A stretch of DNA of 64,000 bases, from the NCBI GenBank assembly GCA_964469565.1, contig CAYXZD010000001.1, forward strand, positions 186,001 to 250,000, read 5' to 3'. The position numbers and the translations under genes were made by a program. The notes under the pieces are model-generated. The model saw only the letters and a program-made list of their open reading frames with translations, had not been told where the DNA came from and searched no databases. The stretch's first letter is position 1, and each line of letters begins with the position of its first letter. This document shows positions 53,322 through 62,277 of this stretch, piece by piece. Origin of the DNA: GCA-2720975 sp964469565. GTDB lineage: Bacteria; Planctomycetota; UBA1135; GCA-002686595.

Positions 53322-55219
53322 GCGCTTCTCCTTCGTTGCTGCAGGCGGAATGCCAGCCCTGCCAGGGCCACCAAGAGTGGGACGAGTCCGATGTGAATGA
53401 GTTTGAGACGGGCACCGAGGGCTTCGATGTCCTTGCTCAACTCGTGCTTGACGCGACCGCGCTCCTTGCGGATCTCGATTTGCTCCTCTTGCCGGGCGGA
53501 GAGCTCCTCGAATTCTTGCATCGTCATGCGCACCACGCCTTCCTCGTCAGCGCCTGCTTGCAAAGCACTGATTTGGGCGCTGAGCTCTTGCTCCTTGGCT
53601 TGAAGTTCCTGGTCCTTCGCAAGGAACCGTGTTCTCGCGGCCTTTGCAAGCGCCTCCTTCTTTTCAAAGGGCCGGCTAAAGAGCCCACGGCCGCGTAGAG
53701 AAAGGAGATCATTGGAGCCCAGCAGGTTTTCGATCGCATTGACCACGAGGACCGGATTGTTATTGCGCCGCTCCATCATTCCCAGTTGGGTCATTTGGGC
53801 CGAACGCCAGAGGGCTTCGTGCATCAGGTCCACATCTGCAATGACGATGGCATTGAAGAGTCCCTCCGATTCGCTGCGGACTTCTTCCAGTCCAGTCCAG
53901 CCCTCTGGCGCACCTTCAGGAAAAGCCGTCTTGATCGAGCCGCTGACGCGCAGAGCCAGGTCAATGCGGAGTTCTTTGCCATCGGAGTCTAGGCGGGTGG
54001 TGGCATCAAATTGGGCTCCGAGAGTTGGAGCAAGCTGAACAACATCGGGAGCGAATTGTAGATTCACAGCATCGATGGTCTGACCCGTGGGGGTGCTGCT
54101 CATCAGGGGGGTGAGCTCGGTGGTGCCCTCAGGAGCCGCTCGCAATTCGCCCGCGCAAAACATGTTCACGAGGGAAAGGGTTGAGGAAACCGTATCGGTT
54201 GGATTGAAGAGGCCCTCGTCCACTGAGGTGTTGAGTTCCATCCACAAGGGGAAATCCAGCACGGAGTTACCAGAGCGAACGGGTCGCGCCAGGCTGGGAT
54301 CGCCGGCCACCTTCGAGGGCACCAACTCAACGCCCCACACCTTGAGCAAATCGTCCAGGTGTGAAGTGCGATCATGACCGAATTGGTTTTGGCGTCCAGG
54401 AGGAGGCATGTCGAAGTAGCAATAGGGATCGACCATGGCAAGCACCTTGCCTCCCGCAAGGGCGAATTGGTCGATGGCGAATCGGGCCGTGTCCGTCAGG
54501 CCTTTGGGGTGGGCCACCAGCAGAACATCCACGTCGGTGGCAATGTTGCTTGTGAGGTCAGCGGGGTCGAGCACTTCTAAATCAAAGGCCTCCTCTAGAA
54601 TGGCGACGATTGCCCAGGATTCCTGAGCCGGCATGCCCGGGATCATGGCGGCCTCTCCTTGCAGGGGCAGGCTAGAGATCAATGCAACCTTGCCGCGTGC
54701 TTCGTCTGCTGTAGAGAGGTCCGAGATGATCTTGGCGATCTCGTATTCTAAGTAGGCTGTGCCGCGCGAATCGAGTGAGGGAATCGTCTCAACCTTGTCC
54801 ACGCTGTTGTTCGCGGCAATGCCAAAAAAGAGCATGTCTCCCGCCGCGCTGACCAGTTGTCCCCGGATCCCGAAGGAATTGGCGAGTTCCTCTTCCTCTG
54901 AGTAGGGCTCGGGATCGATGACTTGCAGCACGATTTTACCGTCGGCGGCATCCTCGACTTCCTCGAGGAGTTCGCGTACGCGCTTGGCATAGGTCTGCAG
55001 AGCCGGAATGTCTTCTGCAGTGCCTTCGGAGAAGAAAAGGCGTACGGTGATGGGTTCGTCGATGCGCCCGAGAATGTTGCGTGTACCCTCGGAGAGCGTG
55101 TAGAGCGACTGCTCGGTCATGTCCGTCCGCCAGAATCGCACTGCCGTGCTGGCGAATAGGTTGATGGACACGAACAGGAATGCACCCACGAGCAGGGTCA
55201 GGAAAGTCTTGTTTTGCAT
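53318..55219 (-). CDS. gldG: GldG-like ABC transporter auxiliary protein
   Basis: 633 residues. N-terminal membrane helix, then PITVRLFFSEGT and FGIRGQLV, typical of the GldG/ABC_transp_aux family, a central PDVDVLL-like fold (DVDVLLVAHPKGLTDTARFAI), coiled coil (about 555-600), and a C-terminal helix (IHIGLVPLLVALAGLAF). In Bacteroidota GldA/F/G support gliding; in other phyla the complex is of unknown substrate, but is envelope-related. Three bases after the permease gene. Confidence 0.88.
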   Translation of the reverse strand: MQNKTFLTLLVGAFLFVSINLFASTAVRFWRTDMTEQSLYTLSEGTRNILGRIDEPITVRLFFSEGTAEDIPALQTYAKRVRELLEEVEDAADGKIVLQVIDPEPYSEEEELANSFGIRGQLVSAAGDMLFFGIAANNSVDKVETIPSLDSRGTAYLEYEIAKIISDLSTADEARGKVALISSLPLQGEAAMIPGMPAQESWAIVAILEEAFDLEVLDPADLTSNIATDVDVLLVAHPKGLTDTARFAIDQFALAGGKVLAMVDPYCYFDMPPPGRQNQFGHDRTSHLDDLLKVWGVELVPSKVAGDPSLARPVRSGNSVLDFPLWMELNTSVDEGLFNPTDTVSSTLSLVNMFCAGELRAAPEGTTELTPLMSSTPTGQTIDAVNLQFAPDVVQLAPTLGAQFDATTRLDSDGKELRIDLALRVSGSIKTAFPEGAPEGWTGLEEVRSESEGLFNAIVIADVDLMHEALWRSAQMTQLGMMERRNNNPVLVVNAIENLLGSNDLLSLRGRGLFSRPFEKKEALAKAARTRFLAKDQELQAKEQELSAQISALQAGADEEGVVRMTMQEFEELSARQEEQIEIRKERGRVKHELSKDIEALGARLKLIHIGLVPLLVALAGLAFRLQQRRRSA

Positions 55220-55222
55220 GGT

Positions 55223-55969
55223 TTAGTCGGCCTTCTTTGCATCGACGATGACGGTGTTCGCAAACAGGAACGCACCCATCAGAGAGAGGAAGAAGATCAC
55301 ATCGCGGGCATCGATTACGCCGCGCACGAGACCATTAAAGTGGGTCAGGAAACTCATCTGACGCACCGCGTCGACGAGGAACTCTGGCAGTACGGCACCG
55401 GCAAACTCCAGAACGGCTGGGTAGCCGCTGAGAATGAACAAGAACCCAACACTGATCGAGAGCACGAAGGCCACCACCTGGTTGCGGGTGACCGCTGACA
55501 AGCAGGCGCCGATGGCGAGGAAAGCTCCAGCTAGGAGGAGCGTTCCGAGGTAACTGGTGGCGATGACCCCATGGTCGGGTCCCCCCAGCCAAGCCACGGT
55601 AATCCACTCGCCCACGGTGAGCACGAGGGCCACAGCGACAAACGCCCATGCGGCCAAGAACTTGCCCATGACCGCCTGCCCAGCGCTGATGGGGAGGGTT
55701 AGCAACAACTCAATGGTGCCGCTGTGGCGCTCTTCGGCCCACAGGCGCATGGCAAGGGCCGGTATGAGGGCGAGGAATAGCCAGGGCTGAAAGGAGAAGA
55801 ACGGAGCGAGATCGGCTTGGTCCTGTTCATAGAGGCCCCCGAGGTACCAGGTGAAGACTCCCGCAAGCACCAAGTAGATGACAAGGAAAACGTAAGCCAC
55901 CGGGGTAGCGAAGTATCCGCGCAGTTCTCGCTTGAACACGCAGACGGTGTTGTGCATCGATGCGTTCAT
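55223..55969 (-). CDS. gldF: ABC-2 permease, GldF-like
   Basis: 248 residues, six helices, with KRELRGYFATPVAYVFLVIY start and RLWAEERHSGTIELLLTLPIS, the ABC-2 family hallmark. Works with the ATPase 2 bases upstream and GldG 3 bases downstream. Four genes read without gaps, so one transcript. Confidence 0.92.
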   Translation of the reverse strand: MNASMHNTVCVFKRELRGYFATPVAYVFLVIYLVLAGVFTWYLGGLYEQDQADLAPFFSFQPWLFLALIPALAMRLWAEERHSGTIELLLTLPISAGQAVMGKFLAAWAFVAVALVLTVGEWITVAWLGGPDHGVIATSYLGTLLLAGAFLAIGACLSAVTRNQVVAFVLSISVGFLFILSGYPAVLEFAGAVLPEFLVDAVRQMSFLTHFNGLVRGVIDARDVIFFLSLMGAFLFANTVIVDAKKAD

Positions 55970-55971
55970 GG

Positions 55972-56919
55972 TTAGGCCCCCGCTTGGGTAGTGATGGTAC
56001 GGAAAACTTCGTCGAGGTCTCCGCGTTCCACGTGCAGGTGAGTCACTGCCCAGTCTTGGGCGGCGGTGAGGTCTGTGATCGGGCGCAAGATGGACTGGCC
56101 TTGCTTGGGGTATGCCCTGAGGCGCACAGACTCGCTGTCCTCCGGGCTGGGTAGTTCTTCTACGCGGTCCACCCCAGGCAGCCCGCCGAGGCTAGCTTGG
56201 GCGGCCGTACTGGATGGGCCCTGCATGTGCAATTCCACGGCCTGGTGCGTTGTTGATGAGGCACGCAGGTCTGCGGGGGTTCCGTCAAAGAGCACCTTGC
56301 CCTTGGCGATGATGATGGCGCGCGTACAGACCGCTTCGACCTCTTCCAGGATGTGGGTGGAAAGCACGATGACTTTTCCAGGTGCCATGTTGCGGATGAG
56401 CTGACGAACATCTTCCTTCTGATTGGGGTCGAGTCCGTCGGTGGGTTCGTCCAGTATGAGCACCTCGGGGTCGTGCAAGATGGCCGCAGCTAGACCCACC
56501 CTCCGCTTGAATCCTTTTGAGAGGGTTTCAATCCGCTGGTGCATGACCTCGCCCAGTCCGACCAGCGTGACAACTTCCTTTGTACGCTGAGCGGTCTTGG
56601 CTTTGTCCATCCCGCGTGCTTCAGCCACAAAGGCCAGCAAGGATGCGGGCGTCATGTCCGGGTAGAGGGGGGCTCCCTCAGGCAGGTACCCGATGCAGCG
56701 CTGTGCAGCAACCGCATCCTTGCCAACGTCGTGGCCACAGACACTGGCACTGCCCGATGTGGCCGCCAAGAAGCCTGTGATCATTTTCATGGTGGTGGAC
56801 TTGCCCGCCCCGTTGGGTCCTAGGAAACCGAGCACCTCGCCGGGGGACACCCTGAAGTTGACATGGTCGACAGCTGCGGTGGAGCCGAAGACCTTCGTGA
56901 GTTGTTGGATCTCAATCAT
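55972..56919 (-). CDS. gldA: ABC ATPase, GldA-like
   Basis: 315 residues. Walker A GPNGAGKSTT (about 33-42), the signature LSKGFKRRVGLA, Walker B ILDEPTDGLDP and switch His in VLSTHILEE. The last 100 residues form the regulatory beta region usual for this subgroup. First gene of the ABC-GldG-DUF4340 operon; ATG 56919. Confidence 0.93.
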   Translation of the reverse strand: MIEIQQLTKVFGSTAAVDHVNFRVSPGEVLGFLGPNGAGKSTTMKMITGFLAATSGSASVCGHDVGKDAVAAQRCIGYLPEGAPLYPDMTPASLLAFVAEARGMDKAKTAQRTKEVVTLVGLGEVMHQRIETLSKGFKRRVGLAAAILHDPEVLILDEPTDGLDPNQKEDVRQLIRNMAPGKVIVLSTHILEEVEAVCTRAIIIAKGKVLFDGTPADLRASSTTHQAVELHMQGPSSTAAQASLGGLPGVDRVEELPSPEDSESVRLRAYPKQGQSILRPITDLTAAQDWAVTHLHVERGDLDEVFRTITTQAGA

Positions 56920-57087
56920 GGGGACGGATGGACTTGAGTCTGAGTGGAGTCGTACGAGTGAGGGACGGATCGGGGTTGCCGTTTGCGAATCGGAATCCCT
57001 GGGTCCGCACTGTGACGGAGGCCCTAGAGAGCGCGCGCTCTTATATCCCGCACCAGCGGGGCGTGCAAGCCGTGCGTGAGACTAGGC

Positions 57088-58149
57088 CTAGTGCAGGCGC
57101 TGGAGCTTGCTAATGCGGCCCCTCGCATTCCAGTCCATGACGTACAGGCTGCCCTGTGCATCCCAGCACAGGGCGTGTGGGGATAGGAATTCCCCTGCAG
57201 CCCATTCTTCGGGTGGCACCCCATTCTTCGCGCGCTTCGAGGGGTCGGGGTTGTCGCACAAATGCGCGAGGAGGCGGTCGTTGGGGTCAATCAGTGTGAT
57301 GCGTCCCGCTAGATCGGGAACGGCGAGGAGACCCTGCCATTGGGCGACCCCGCAGGGGCGGCGTAGGCCACACAAGACCGTTCCTTGATGCTCCCCGGTA
57401 AGGGAAAAGTATTGCAGCCGATGGTTCTCGCGATCGGCCACGATGAGTCGTTCCTCGTCTCCCCGCGGGTCGAGGAGGATGCCGTGGCAGGTTCGGAATT
57501 GACCCTGCCCACTCCCCCGGCCGCCGAACGAACGCACATACTGACGGTCGGCAGTGAATTGATGGACCCAAGACTTGCCGTACCCATCGGCTACGTACAG
57601 GCTGCCATCGCTACTCACCGCGATACCCGTGGGATTGTATTGGGAGGCGTTGTCGTAGATCCCTGACTCGGCCGGGTAGTCCAGCGTCCACAGTACCTCA
57701 CCTTTGAGAGTGGTCTTGAGCACTTGATGGCGGCGCAGGTGGCACAGGTACAGGTATTCCGTGCCGGCCTCCTCGCGCAGGCACATGCCGTGCAGGCCTC
57801 CGGCTAGATCCTTACCCCAAGAGTCCACCAGGGTGCCGTCGGGTTCGACGATCACGATGGCGTGTTCACTATCGGTGCTGAAGATGATCTGTCCACTCCG
57901 GGTGACGGCCATGCCCCCGTGGGTATTGCCGAGCTGCATGCCGTCGGGCAATTGCAGCCAATCCTCGATCCACTCGAAGGAGAGGGTTCTGGGGGGCTCA
58001 GAGCCTTTCCATGGGCTGGCTGGCATGGGGAGTGTGCGGGGAGCCACTCCGCCGTGGTGTGAATGGGCGGCCCCGTCGTGGGGGTCATGCCAGGGCCCGA
58101 GGGCTGGGGCGGCGAGGGCGGGGATCAGCGTAAGGAAGTGGGTCAGCAT
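57088..58149 (-). CDS. Secreted NHL-repeat beta-propeller protein
   Basis: 353 residues. Signal (MLTHFLTLIPALAAPALG) and a His-rich start (HDPHDGAAHSHHGG) that may bind metal. Propeller blades: IIFSTDSEHAIVIVEPDGT, IAVSSDGSLYVADGYGKSWVHQF, LIVADRENHRLQYFSLTGEH, LYVMDWNARGRISKLQ. No catalytic motif. Binding of protein, RNA or ligand cannot be told. 168 bases separate it from the ABC ATPase downstream. Confidence 0.86.
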   Translation of the reverse strand: MLTHFLTLIPALAAPALGPWHDPHDGAAHSHHGGVAPRTLPMPASPWKGSEPPRTLSFEWIEDWLQLPDGMQLGNTHGGMAVTRSGQIIFSTDSEHAIVIVEPDGTLVDSWGKDLAGGLHGMCLREEAGTEYLYLCHLRRHQVLKTTLKGEVLWTLDYPAESGIYDNASQYNPTGIAVSSDGSLYVADGYGKSWVHQFTADRQYVRSFGGRGSGQGQFRTCHGILLDPRGDEERLIVADRENHRLQYFSLTGEHQGTVLCGLRRPCGVAQWQGLLAVPDLAGRITLIDPNDRLLAHLCDNPDPSKRAKNGVPPEEWAAGEFLSPHALCWDAQGSLYVMDWNARGRISKLQRLH

Positions 58150-58324
58150 GCCTAGGAGGATACGAACATGTTCAGAGGGTCACCATGTTCTTCAGGCGGC
58201 CCAGGGGTGTGGAGGGGGCTGGCTCTTTCACCCGGTGGCCGGGATCTGGGCTTGGGTGGATGGGGTCTTGCGCCTGGGAGGCAATGCGGGTCCTTGGGGC
58301 CTGTGCCTGATCTATCATCCCCAA

Positions 58325-58570
58325 AGGGCAGCCACAGAGGGCAGCCACAGAGGGCAGCCACAGAGGGCAGCCACAGAGGGCAGCCACAGAGGNNNNNNNN
58401 NNNNNNNNNNNNNNNNNNNNNNNNNNNNNNNNNNNNNNNNNNNNNNNNNNNNNNNNNNNNNNNNNNNNNNNNNNNNNNNNNNNNNNNNNNNNAGGGCAGC
58501 CACAGAGGGCAGCCACAGAGGGCAGCCACAGAGGGCAGCCACAGAGGGCAGCCCAAAAGGGCAGCCCAAA
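58325..58570. repeat. 13-bp intergenic tandem repeat with gap
   Basis: Unit AGGGCAGCCACAG, about five copies left of the gap and four right, then two copies of a variant AGGGCAGCCCAAA. Unit length is not a multiple of three and it lies outside genes. Confidence 0.96.
58393..58492. other. Assembly gap (100 N) in 13-bp repeat
   Basis: Exactly 100 N. The phase requires 10 modulo 13, and 100 is 9 modulo 13, so the length is a placeholder. Confidence 0.98.
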
Positions 58571-58578
58571 AAGGGAAA

Positions 58579-58615
58579 TAGCCCCAGTGACCTGTGCGAT
58601 GGGTCACTGGGGCTA
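58579..58615 (-). terminator. Strong rho-independent terminator
   Basis: A perfect 14-bp stem TAGCCCCAGTGACC with GGTCACTGGGGCTA around a 9-base loop. Read on the minus strand it ends in TTTCCCTTTTT. It is 310 bases below the stop of the Gfo/Idh gene, so it ends either a long 3' tail or a separate transcript. Confidence 0.9.
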
Positions 58616-58832
58616 CTGCGAGTTACGAACGTCTCCCTCGTACTCTCTCTCGGGATATCCTCTGCATAGCAAGAACCGCTGCAGATGCATGCGGCCGCAC
58701 TATCCCGGCGACGATCGCCCGCTAGGGCTAAAACCTCCGTCGGTACAGGTGTAAGCGTACGAGGGTGGTGTTTTGGGACAGGGAATCTCGGATTATTGTT
58801 CAAAAAGGCAAGAAACCCACGATCCGTGGCGC

Positions 58833-58877
58833 TGGCCTGTCTGGTCTGTCTGGCCTGTCTGGCCTGCCTGGCCTACC
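58833..58877. repeat. Five 9-bp repeats
   Basis: Units TGGCCTGTC, TGGTCTGTC, TGGCCTGTC, TGGCCTGCC and TGGCCTACC in tandem, just beyond the end of the Gfo/Idh gene. Read in frame this gives Leu-Ala-Cys units, but no gene is supported. Confidence 0.9.
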
Positions 58878-58925
58878 GGGGGCCGCCACCCACGATTGGG
58901 GTCTCGAGGATGGCTCTGGTGCCCC

Positions 58926-59978
58926 CTAGGATCCCATTTCAGCCGGATTCACTGGGCGACCCTCACGAGCAGAGAGGTCCGCGGCGAACATGACCCTATG
59001 GGTCTCCTGAGCGGTGGCCAAGCTAGTCCGGGGCATGGCCTCGCCCCTTCCGGTGGCATCCACAAAAGCCTGGAACTGGGGCTGATAGGGATGGTCCGAC
59101 ACGTCTCCTGAGTCGATCAAGGCAGTCTGGAGCTCACTCCAGCGGTCCTTGTTCATGCCCTCAAGCTTGTGGCTGTAGAGCTTGTTATCGAGGATGGAAC
59201 CGTGGCTGCCCACGAGATGGACGTGGAAGTAGTAGGGCTGCAGACAATCAACCACCGAAGCACACTTGGCCACGCGCCCGTCGTCGAAGCGCAGCAGACT
59301 GGCACTGGTCGTGGGGTACTCGTAGGGGGCAAAGATTTCAGATCCCGATCGAGTGGCATAGCTCGTGACTTGCTCTACCCGCGAGGGGGAGTTGCCTTCC
59401 ATGAAGAACAAGAGGGCATCCAGTGCATGGCAGCCAGCCGTGGCGAGAGAGGACGTGCCCATTTCCTTCTTCACATTCCAGTCGAACTGGCCGTACCAGG
59501 GCCCAATACCGTGGTAGTAGTCCACTTCGGCGTAGTGCAAATCGCCAATCAGCCCCTGATCGAGAACTGAGCGCAACATTGTGAAGTGGGCTGAGAATCG
59601 GCATTCGAAGCAAACCATGGCCTGGACCCCCGCTTCCTTGACCGCACGTTCAATGCGCAGGCAGTCTTCAAAGTGAGTTGCCAGTGGTTTTTCGATGATC
59701 AAGTGTTTACCAGCCTTGGCTGCAGCCACCGCTTGATCGGCATGCAGATGGTGGGGCGTGCAAATATCGATGACGTCAATCTCGTTATCCTCAAGGAGGT
59801 CCTCGAATCGAGTAGTGGCTTGTAGTGGAACCCCATAGGTGCTGAGGAGGTCGGCAGGGTCGTGCTCACGCCGCGAGCAAACCGTGGTGACGGTTGCACC
59901 TCGCACATTCCTAAAGGTTTCGATATGGGCGCCGGCAACAGCTCCAAGCCCAACGAGGCCGATTCTTAGTTCACTCAT
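58926..59978 (-). CDS. Gfo/Idh/MocA-family oxidoreductase
   Basis: 350 residues from ATG 59978 (MSELRIGLVGLGAVAGAHIETFRNV). NAD-loop GLGAVAG, ICTPHHLHADQAVAAAKAGKHL, and EKPLATH with the catalytic Lys. The longer frame from 60023 overlaps the divergent gene and is rejected. Cytoplasmic, no signal. It and the Tat-exported homologue are divergent with only 21 bases between starts, so their promoters overlap each other's coding ends. Confidence 0.92.
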   Translation of the reverse strand: MSELRIGLVGLGAVAGAHIETFRNVRGATVTTVCSRREHDPADLLSTYGVPLQATTRFEDLLEDNEIDVIDICTPHHLHADQAVAAAKAGKHLIIEKPLATHFEDCLRIERAVKEAGVQAMVCFECRFSAHFTMLRSVLDQGLIGDLHYAEVDYYHGIGPWYGQFDWNVKKEMGTSSLATAGCHALDALLFFMEGNSPSRVEQVTSYATRSGSEIFAPYEYPTTSASLLRFDDGRVAKCASVVDCLQPYYFHVHLVGSHGSILDNKLYSHKLEGMNKDRWSELQTALIDSGDVSDHPYQPQFQAFVDATGRGEAMPRTSLATAQETHRVMFAADLSAREGRPVNPAEMGS

Positions 59979-59999
59979 AGGTTCGGAGTGTACACTGAC

Positions 60000-61358
60000 A
60001 TGATGCAACTCACCCGTAGGCACTTTCTTGTAACCAGTAGTTCTGTGGCCCTCGCTTCGATTGCCCCTGGCTGGCCCCGAGGTGCCTCGCGAAAGGAGAA
60101 GGTGCGGGTGGCCGTAGTGGGGGTCTGGAATCGGGGCCGGGCAAATGTGGAAGGGGTGTTAGGAGCCGAAGTCGTCGCCCTTTGTGATGTGGATGGGCGC
60201 CACCTCGACCATGCGGCTCGCCTAGTCGCTGAACGAAACCCCGGCGCCCCTGCTCCTCGGCTCTTCAAGGACTTCCGGCGGATGCTCGACGAGGTGCAGG
60301 GGCTTCACGCCGTTGTGGTGAGTACTGCGGACCACACCCACGCTTGTGTGGCAGCGGCAGCCCTGCGGCGGGGCCTGCACGTGTACTGTGAGAAGCCCCT
60401 GGCTCACTCGCCCGGGGAGGTGGCTATCCTCCAGGGTTTGGCACGAGAGCAAGGGCTCGCCACTCAAATGGGTACCCAGATTCACGCAGGTGCGAATTAC
60501 CGGCGAGTGGTGGAGATGATTCGGGCCGGTGTGATTGGCCGGGTGGAGCGGGCCGAGGTTTGGGTGAGTAAGGGTTGGGCGGATGGAAGGTTTGCCGAGG
60601 CCAAGCCGGCCCCGATGCATCTCGACTGGGATCTGTGGCAGGGGCCTGTTGAGGCTCGGGCCTACTGCGATGGATTGCATCCCGCGGGTTGGAGGCGCTT
60701 TTGGGACTACGGCACCGGTACCCTCGGGGATATGGCCTGCCACTTGATGGATGTGGTTCACTGGGCACTGGACCTCGGTCAGCCTTCTCGGGTCATTGCC
60801 GAGGGCCCGATGTTGCACCCCGTGGGCACACCCCACTGGCTGCGAGCCCATTTCATTCACTCTGTTCTTGAGCCTGATGGCACTGCACGGGATCTAGTCG
60901 TGCACTGGGCCGATGCTGGCGCATCTTCGGAGTTCGCACAAAGCGGATTCGGGAGCGGTATCCGATTCGTGGGCTCGCGTGGCAAGCTCGTCTGCCACTA
61001 CGGCAACTATGTGGTGGAGATGAATCCGGGTGAGGACCCGGGGGAGACACCCCCCAAGAGTATTCCAGACTCCGTGGGTCATCACCAAGAATGGCTCCAA
61101 GCCATCACCGAGGGCACCCCTACCACCTGTAACTTTGACTATTCGGGTGACCTGGCAAGTGCCGTACTCTTGGGCAACCTAGCCTATCGAGCAGGGCAAG
61201 CCGTGGATGCTGAACAGGGCTTTGAGTACCTCTCTCGATCCAGCCAGGCGACTCGTTGGCGCGGAGAGATTGCATGGAACGCAGAGCAGGGGCGCAGCGG
61301 GGATGAGCGCGTGGATGCACTCTTGCTGCGCGACTACCGGAAAGGCTGGGAATTGTAG
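60000..61358 (+). CDS. Tat-exported Gfo/Idh/MocA-family oxidoreductase
   Basis: 452 residues. A twin-arginine signal (TRRHFLVTSSSVALASIAPG) exports the folded, cofactor-loaded enzyme. Mature part: VRVAVVGVWNRGRANVEGV, VALCDVD, TADHTHACVAAAAL and YCEKPLAHS with the catalytic Lys, then a C-terminal with GDMACHLMDVVHWALDLGQPS. The double ATG at 60000/60003 makes either possible. Planctomycetes carry many of these, tied to sugar catabolism in the periplasm. Its stop abuts the convergent Xer gene with no spacer. Confidence 0.92.
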   Translation: MMQLTRRHFLVTSSSVALASIAPGWPRGASRKEKVRVAVVGVWNRGRANVEGVLGAEVVALCDVDGRHLDHAARLVAERNPGAPAPRLFKDFRRMLDEVQGLHAVVVSTADHTHACVAAAALRRGLHVYCEKPLAHSPGEVAILQGLAREQGLATQMGTQIHAGANYRRVVEMIRAGVIGRVERAEVWVSKGWADGRFAEAKPAPMHLDWDLWQGPVEARAYCDGLHPAGWRRFWDYGTGTLGDMACHLMDVVHWALDLGQPSRVIAEGPMLHPVGTPHWLRAHFIHSVLEPDGTARDLVVHWADAGASSEFAQSGFGSGIRFVGSRGKLVCHYGNYVVEMNPGEDPGETPPKSIPDSVGHHQEWLQAITEGTPTTCNFDYSGDLASAVLLGNLAYRAGQAVDAEQGFEYLSRSSQATRWRGEIAWNAEQGRSGDERVDALLLRDYRKGWEL

Positions 61359-62255
61359 CTATTCGGCCCTCGGGTGGGCTTGTTCATACACCTCGCGCAG
61401 GCGCTCAACAGATACGTGCGTGTAGATTTGGGTCGTGACGAGATTGGCGTGCCCGAGAAGCTCTTGAACGGACCGCAGGTCCGCACCGTGGTCGAGCAAG
61501 TGGGTGGCGAATGAGTGTCGAAGTGTGTGCGGGGTTGCGTGGCGATGGATGCCCGCCGTGCGTACGTGCCGTTCAACGATGCGCTCAAGGGAGCGCGTAG
61601 AGAGGCGGGTGCCCTTCGCGCCGAGAAAAACAGCCGCAGCGTTCTCCGGTCTGGGTTGAGGGCGCTGGGCATCGCGTAAATACTCCTCCATGGCGTGCAC
61701 AGCATAACTACCTAGGGGAGCAAGGCGTTCCTTGCGACCCTTACCTAGCACCCTAGCTACCCCGCGCGCGAGATCGAGGTCTTCACGGTTGAGATTCACG
61801 GTTTCGGCAGCCCGGGTCCCTGCGCTATACATGACCTCGAGGAGTGCGCGATCTCGTCGGCCCAGGGGCGTGTCCCGATCGGGTGCACTGAGCAGGCTCT
61901 TGATTTCCTCTTCGGAGAGCACAGCTGGGAGGTGACGCGGGCGCCGCCGCTGCCGGAGACCCAATGCCGGGTTCGTGGTGAGGACTCCCTCGTCTACGAG
62001 GAACCGGAGAAACCCGCGCACGCTCGACAACTGGCGCTGAATACTGGCGGGACTCAAGCCGCGATGGTCTAGGGAGCCTAGCCATGCGCGTAGCGCCCGT
62101 GGGGTAATGCCTGCCGGTTCGTGGATGCCGCGCTCGTCGATGAACGTCCTGAACATTGTCAAGTCGCGTGTGTAGGCGCGAAGGGTATGCGGTGATGCTC
62201 CTCTCGCGTGCTCGAGGCGCGCTAGATAGGGGGATAGGAACTCATCCATGGGCAC
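61359..62255 (-). CDS. Tyrosine recombinase, XerC/XerD type
   Basis: 298 residues, the normal length for Xer. N-terminal SAM-like part (SPHTLRAYTRDLTMF), then catalytic Arg148, Lys172, His243, Arg246, His269 and the nucleophile Tyr278 (TLRHSFATH, LGHANLVTTQIYTHV). All active-site residues are present. No attachment site, excisionase or phage gene is nearby, so it is probably the housekeeping dimer-resolution enzyme rather than an integrase. C or D cannot be told. Confidence 0.92.
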   Translation of the reverse strand: MPMDEFLSPYLARLEHARGASPHTLRAYTRDLTMFRTFIDERGIHEPAGITPRALRAWLGSLDHRGLSPASIQRQLSSVRGFLRFLVDEGVLTTNPALGLRQRRRPRHLPAVLSEEEIKSLLSAPDRDTPLGRRDRALLEVMYSAGTRAAETVNLNREDLDLARGVARVLGKGRKERLAPLGSYAVHAMEEYLRDAQRPQPRPENAAAVFLGAKGTRLSTRSLERIVERHVRTAGIHRHATPHTLRHSFATHLLDHGADLRSVQELLGHANLVTTQIYTHVSVERLREVYEQAHPRAE

Positions 62256-62277
62256 CCAAGGCTACCCCTTTTGCAGT

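Larger units (their letters stand above)
58150..58925. other. 776-base region without protein gene
   Basis: Holds the 13-bp array with gap, a strong minus-strand terminator and a 9-bp array. Between 58616 and about 58830 I see neither ORF with coding character nor a known RNA: tmRNA, RNase P, 6S and SRP signatures were looked for and are absent. Confidence 0.75.

Noticed and set aside
58325..58570. CRISPR array
   Set aside because: Units are back-to-back without spacers, 13 bases long, and no cas gene is present.
58152..58607. Cys/Leu-rich ORFs in the 13-bp array
   Set aside because: Repeat unit is not a multiple of three, so any frame is unstable, and no start signal or family fits.
58685..58993. 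102-residue ORF with LACLACLA stretch
   Set aside because: Arises from the 9-bp repeat and overlaps the Gfo/Idh gene end; no coding character.
61359..62255. Integrase of a mobile element
   Set aside because: Standard Xer length and motifs; no att duplication, phage, or transfer genes beside it.
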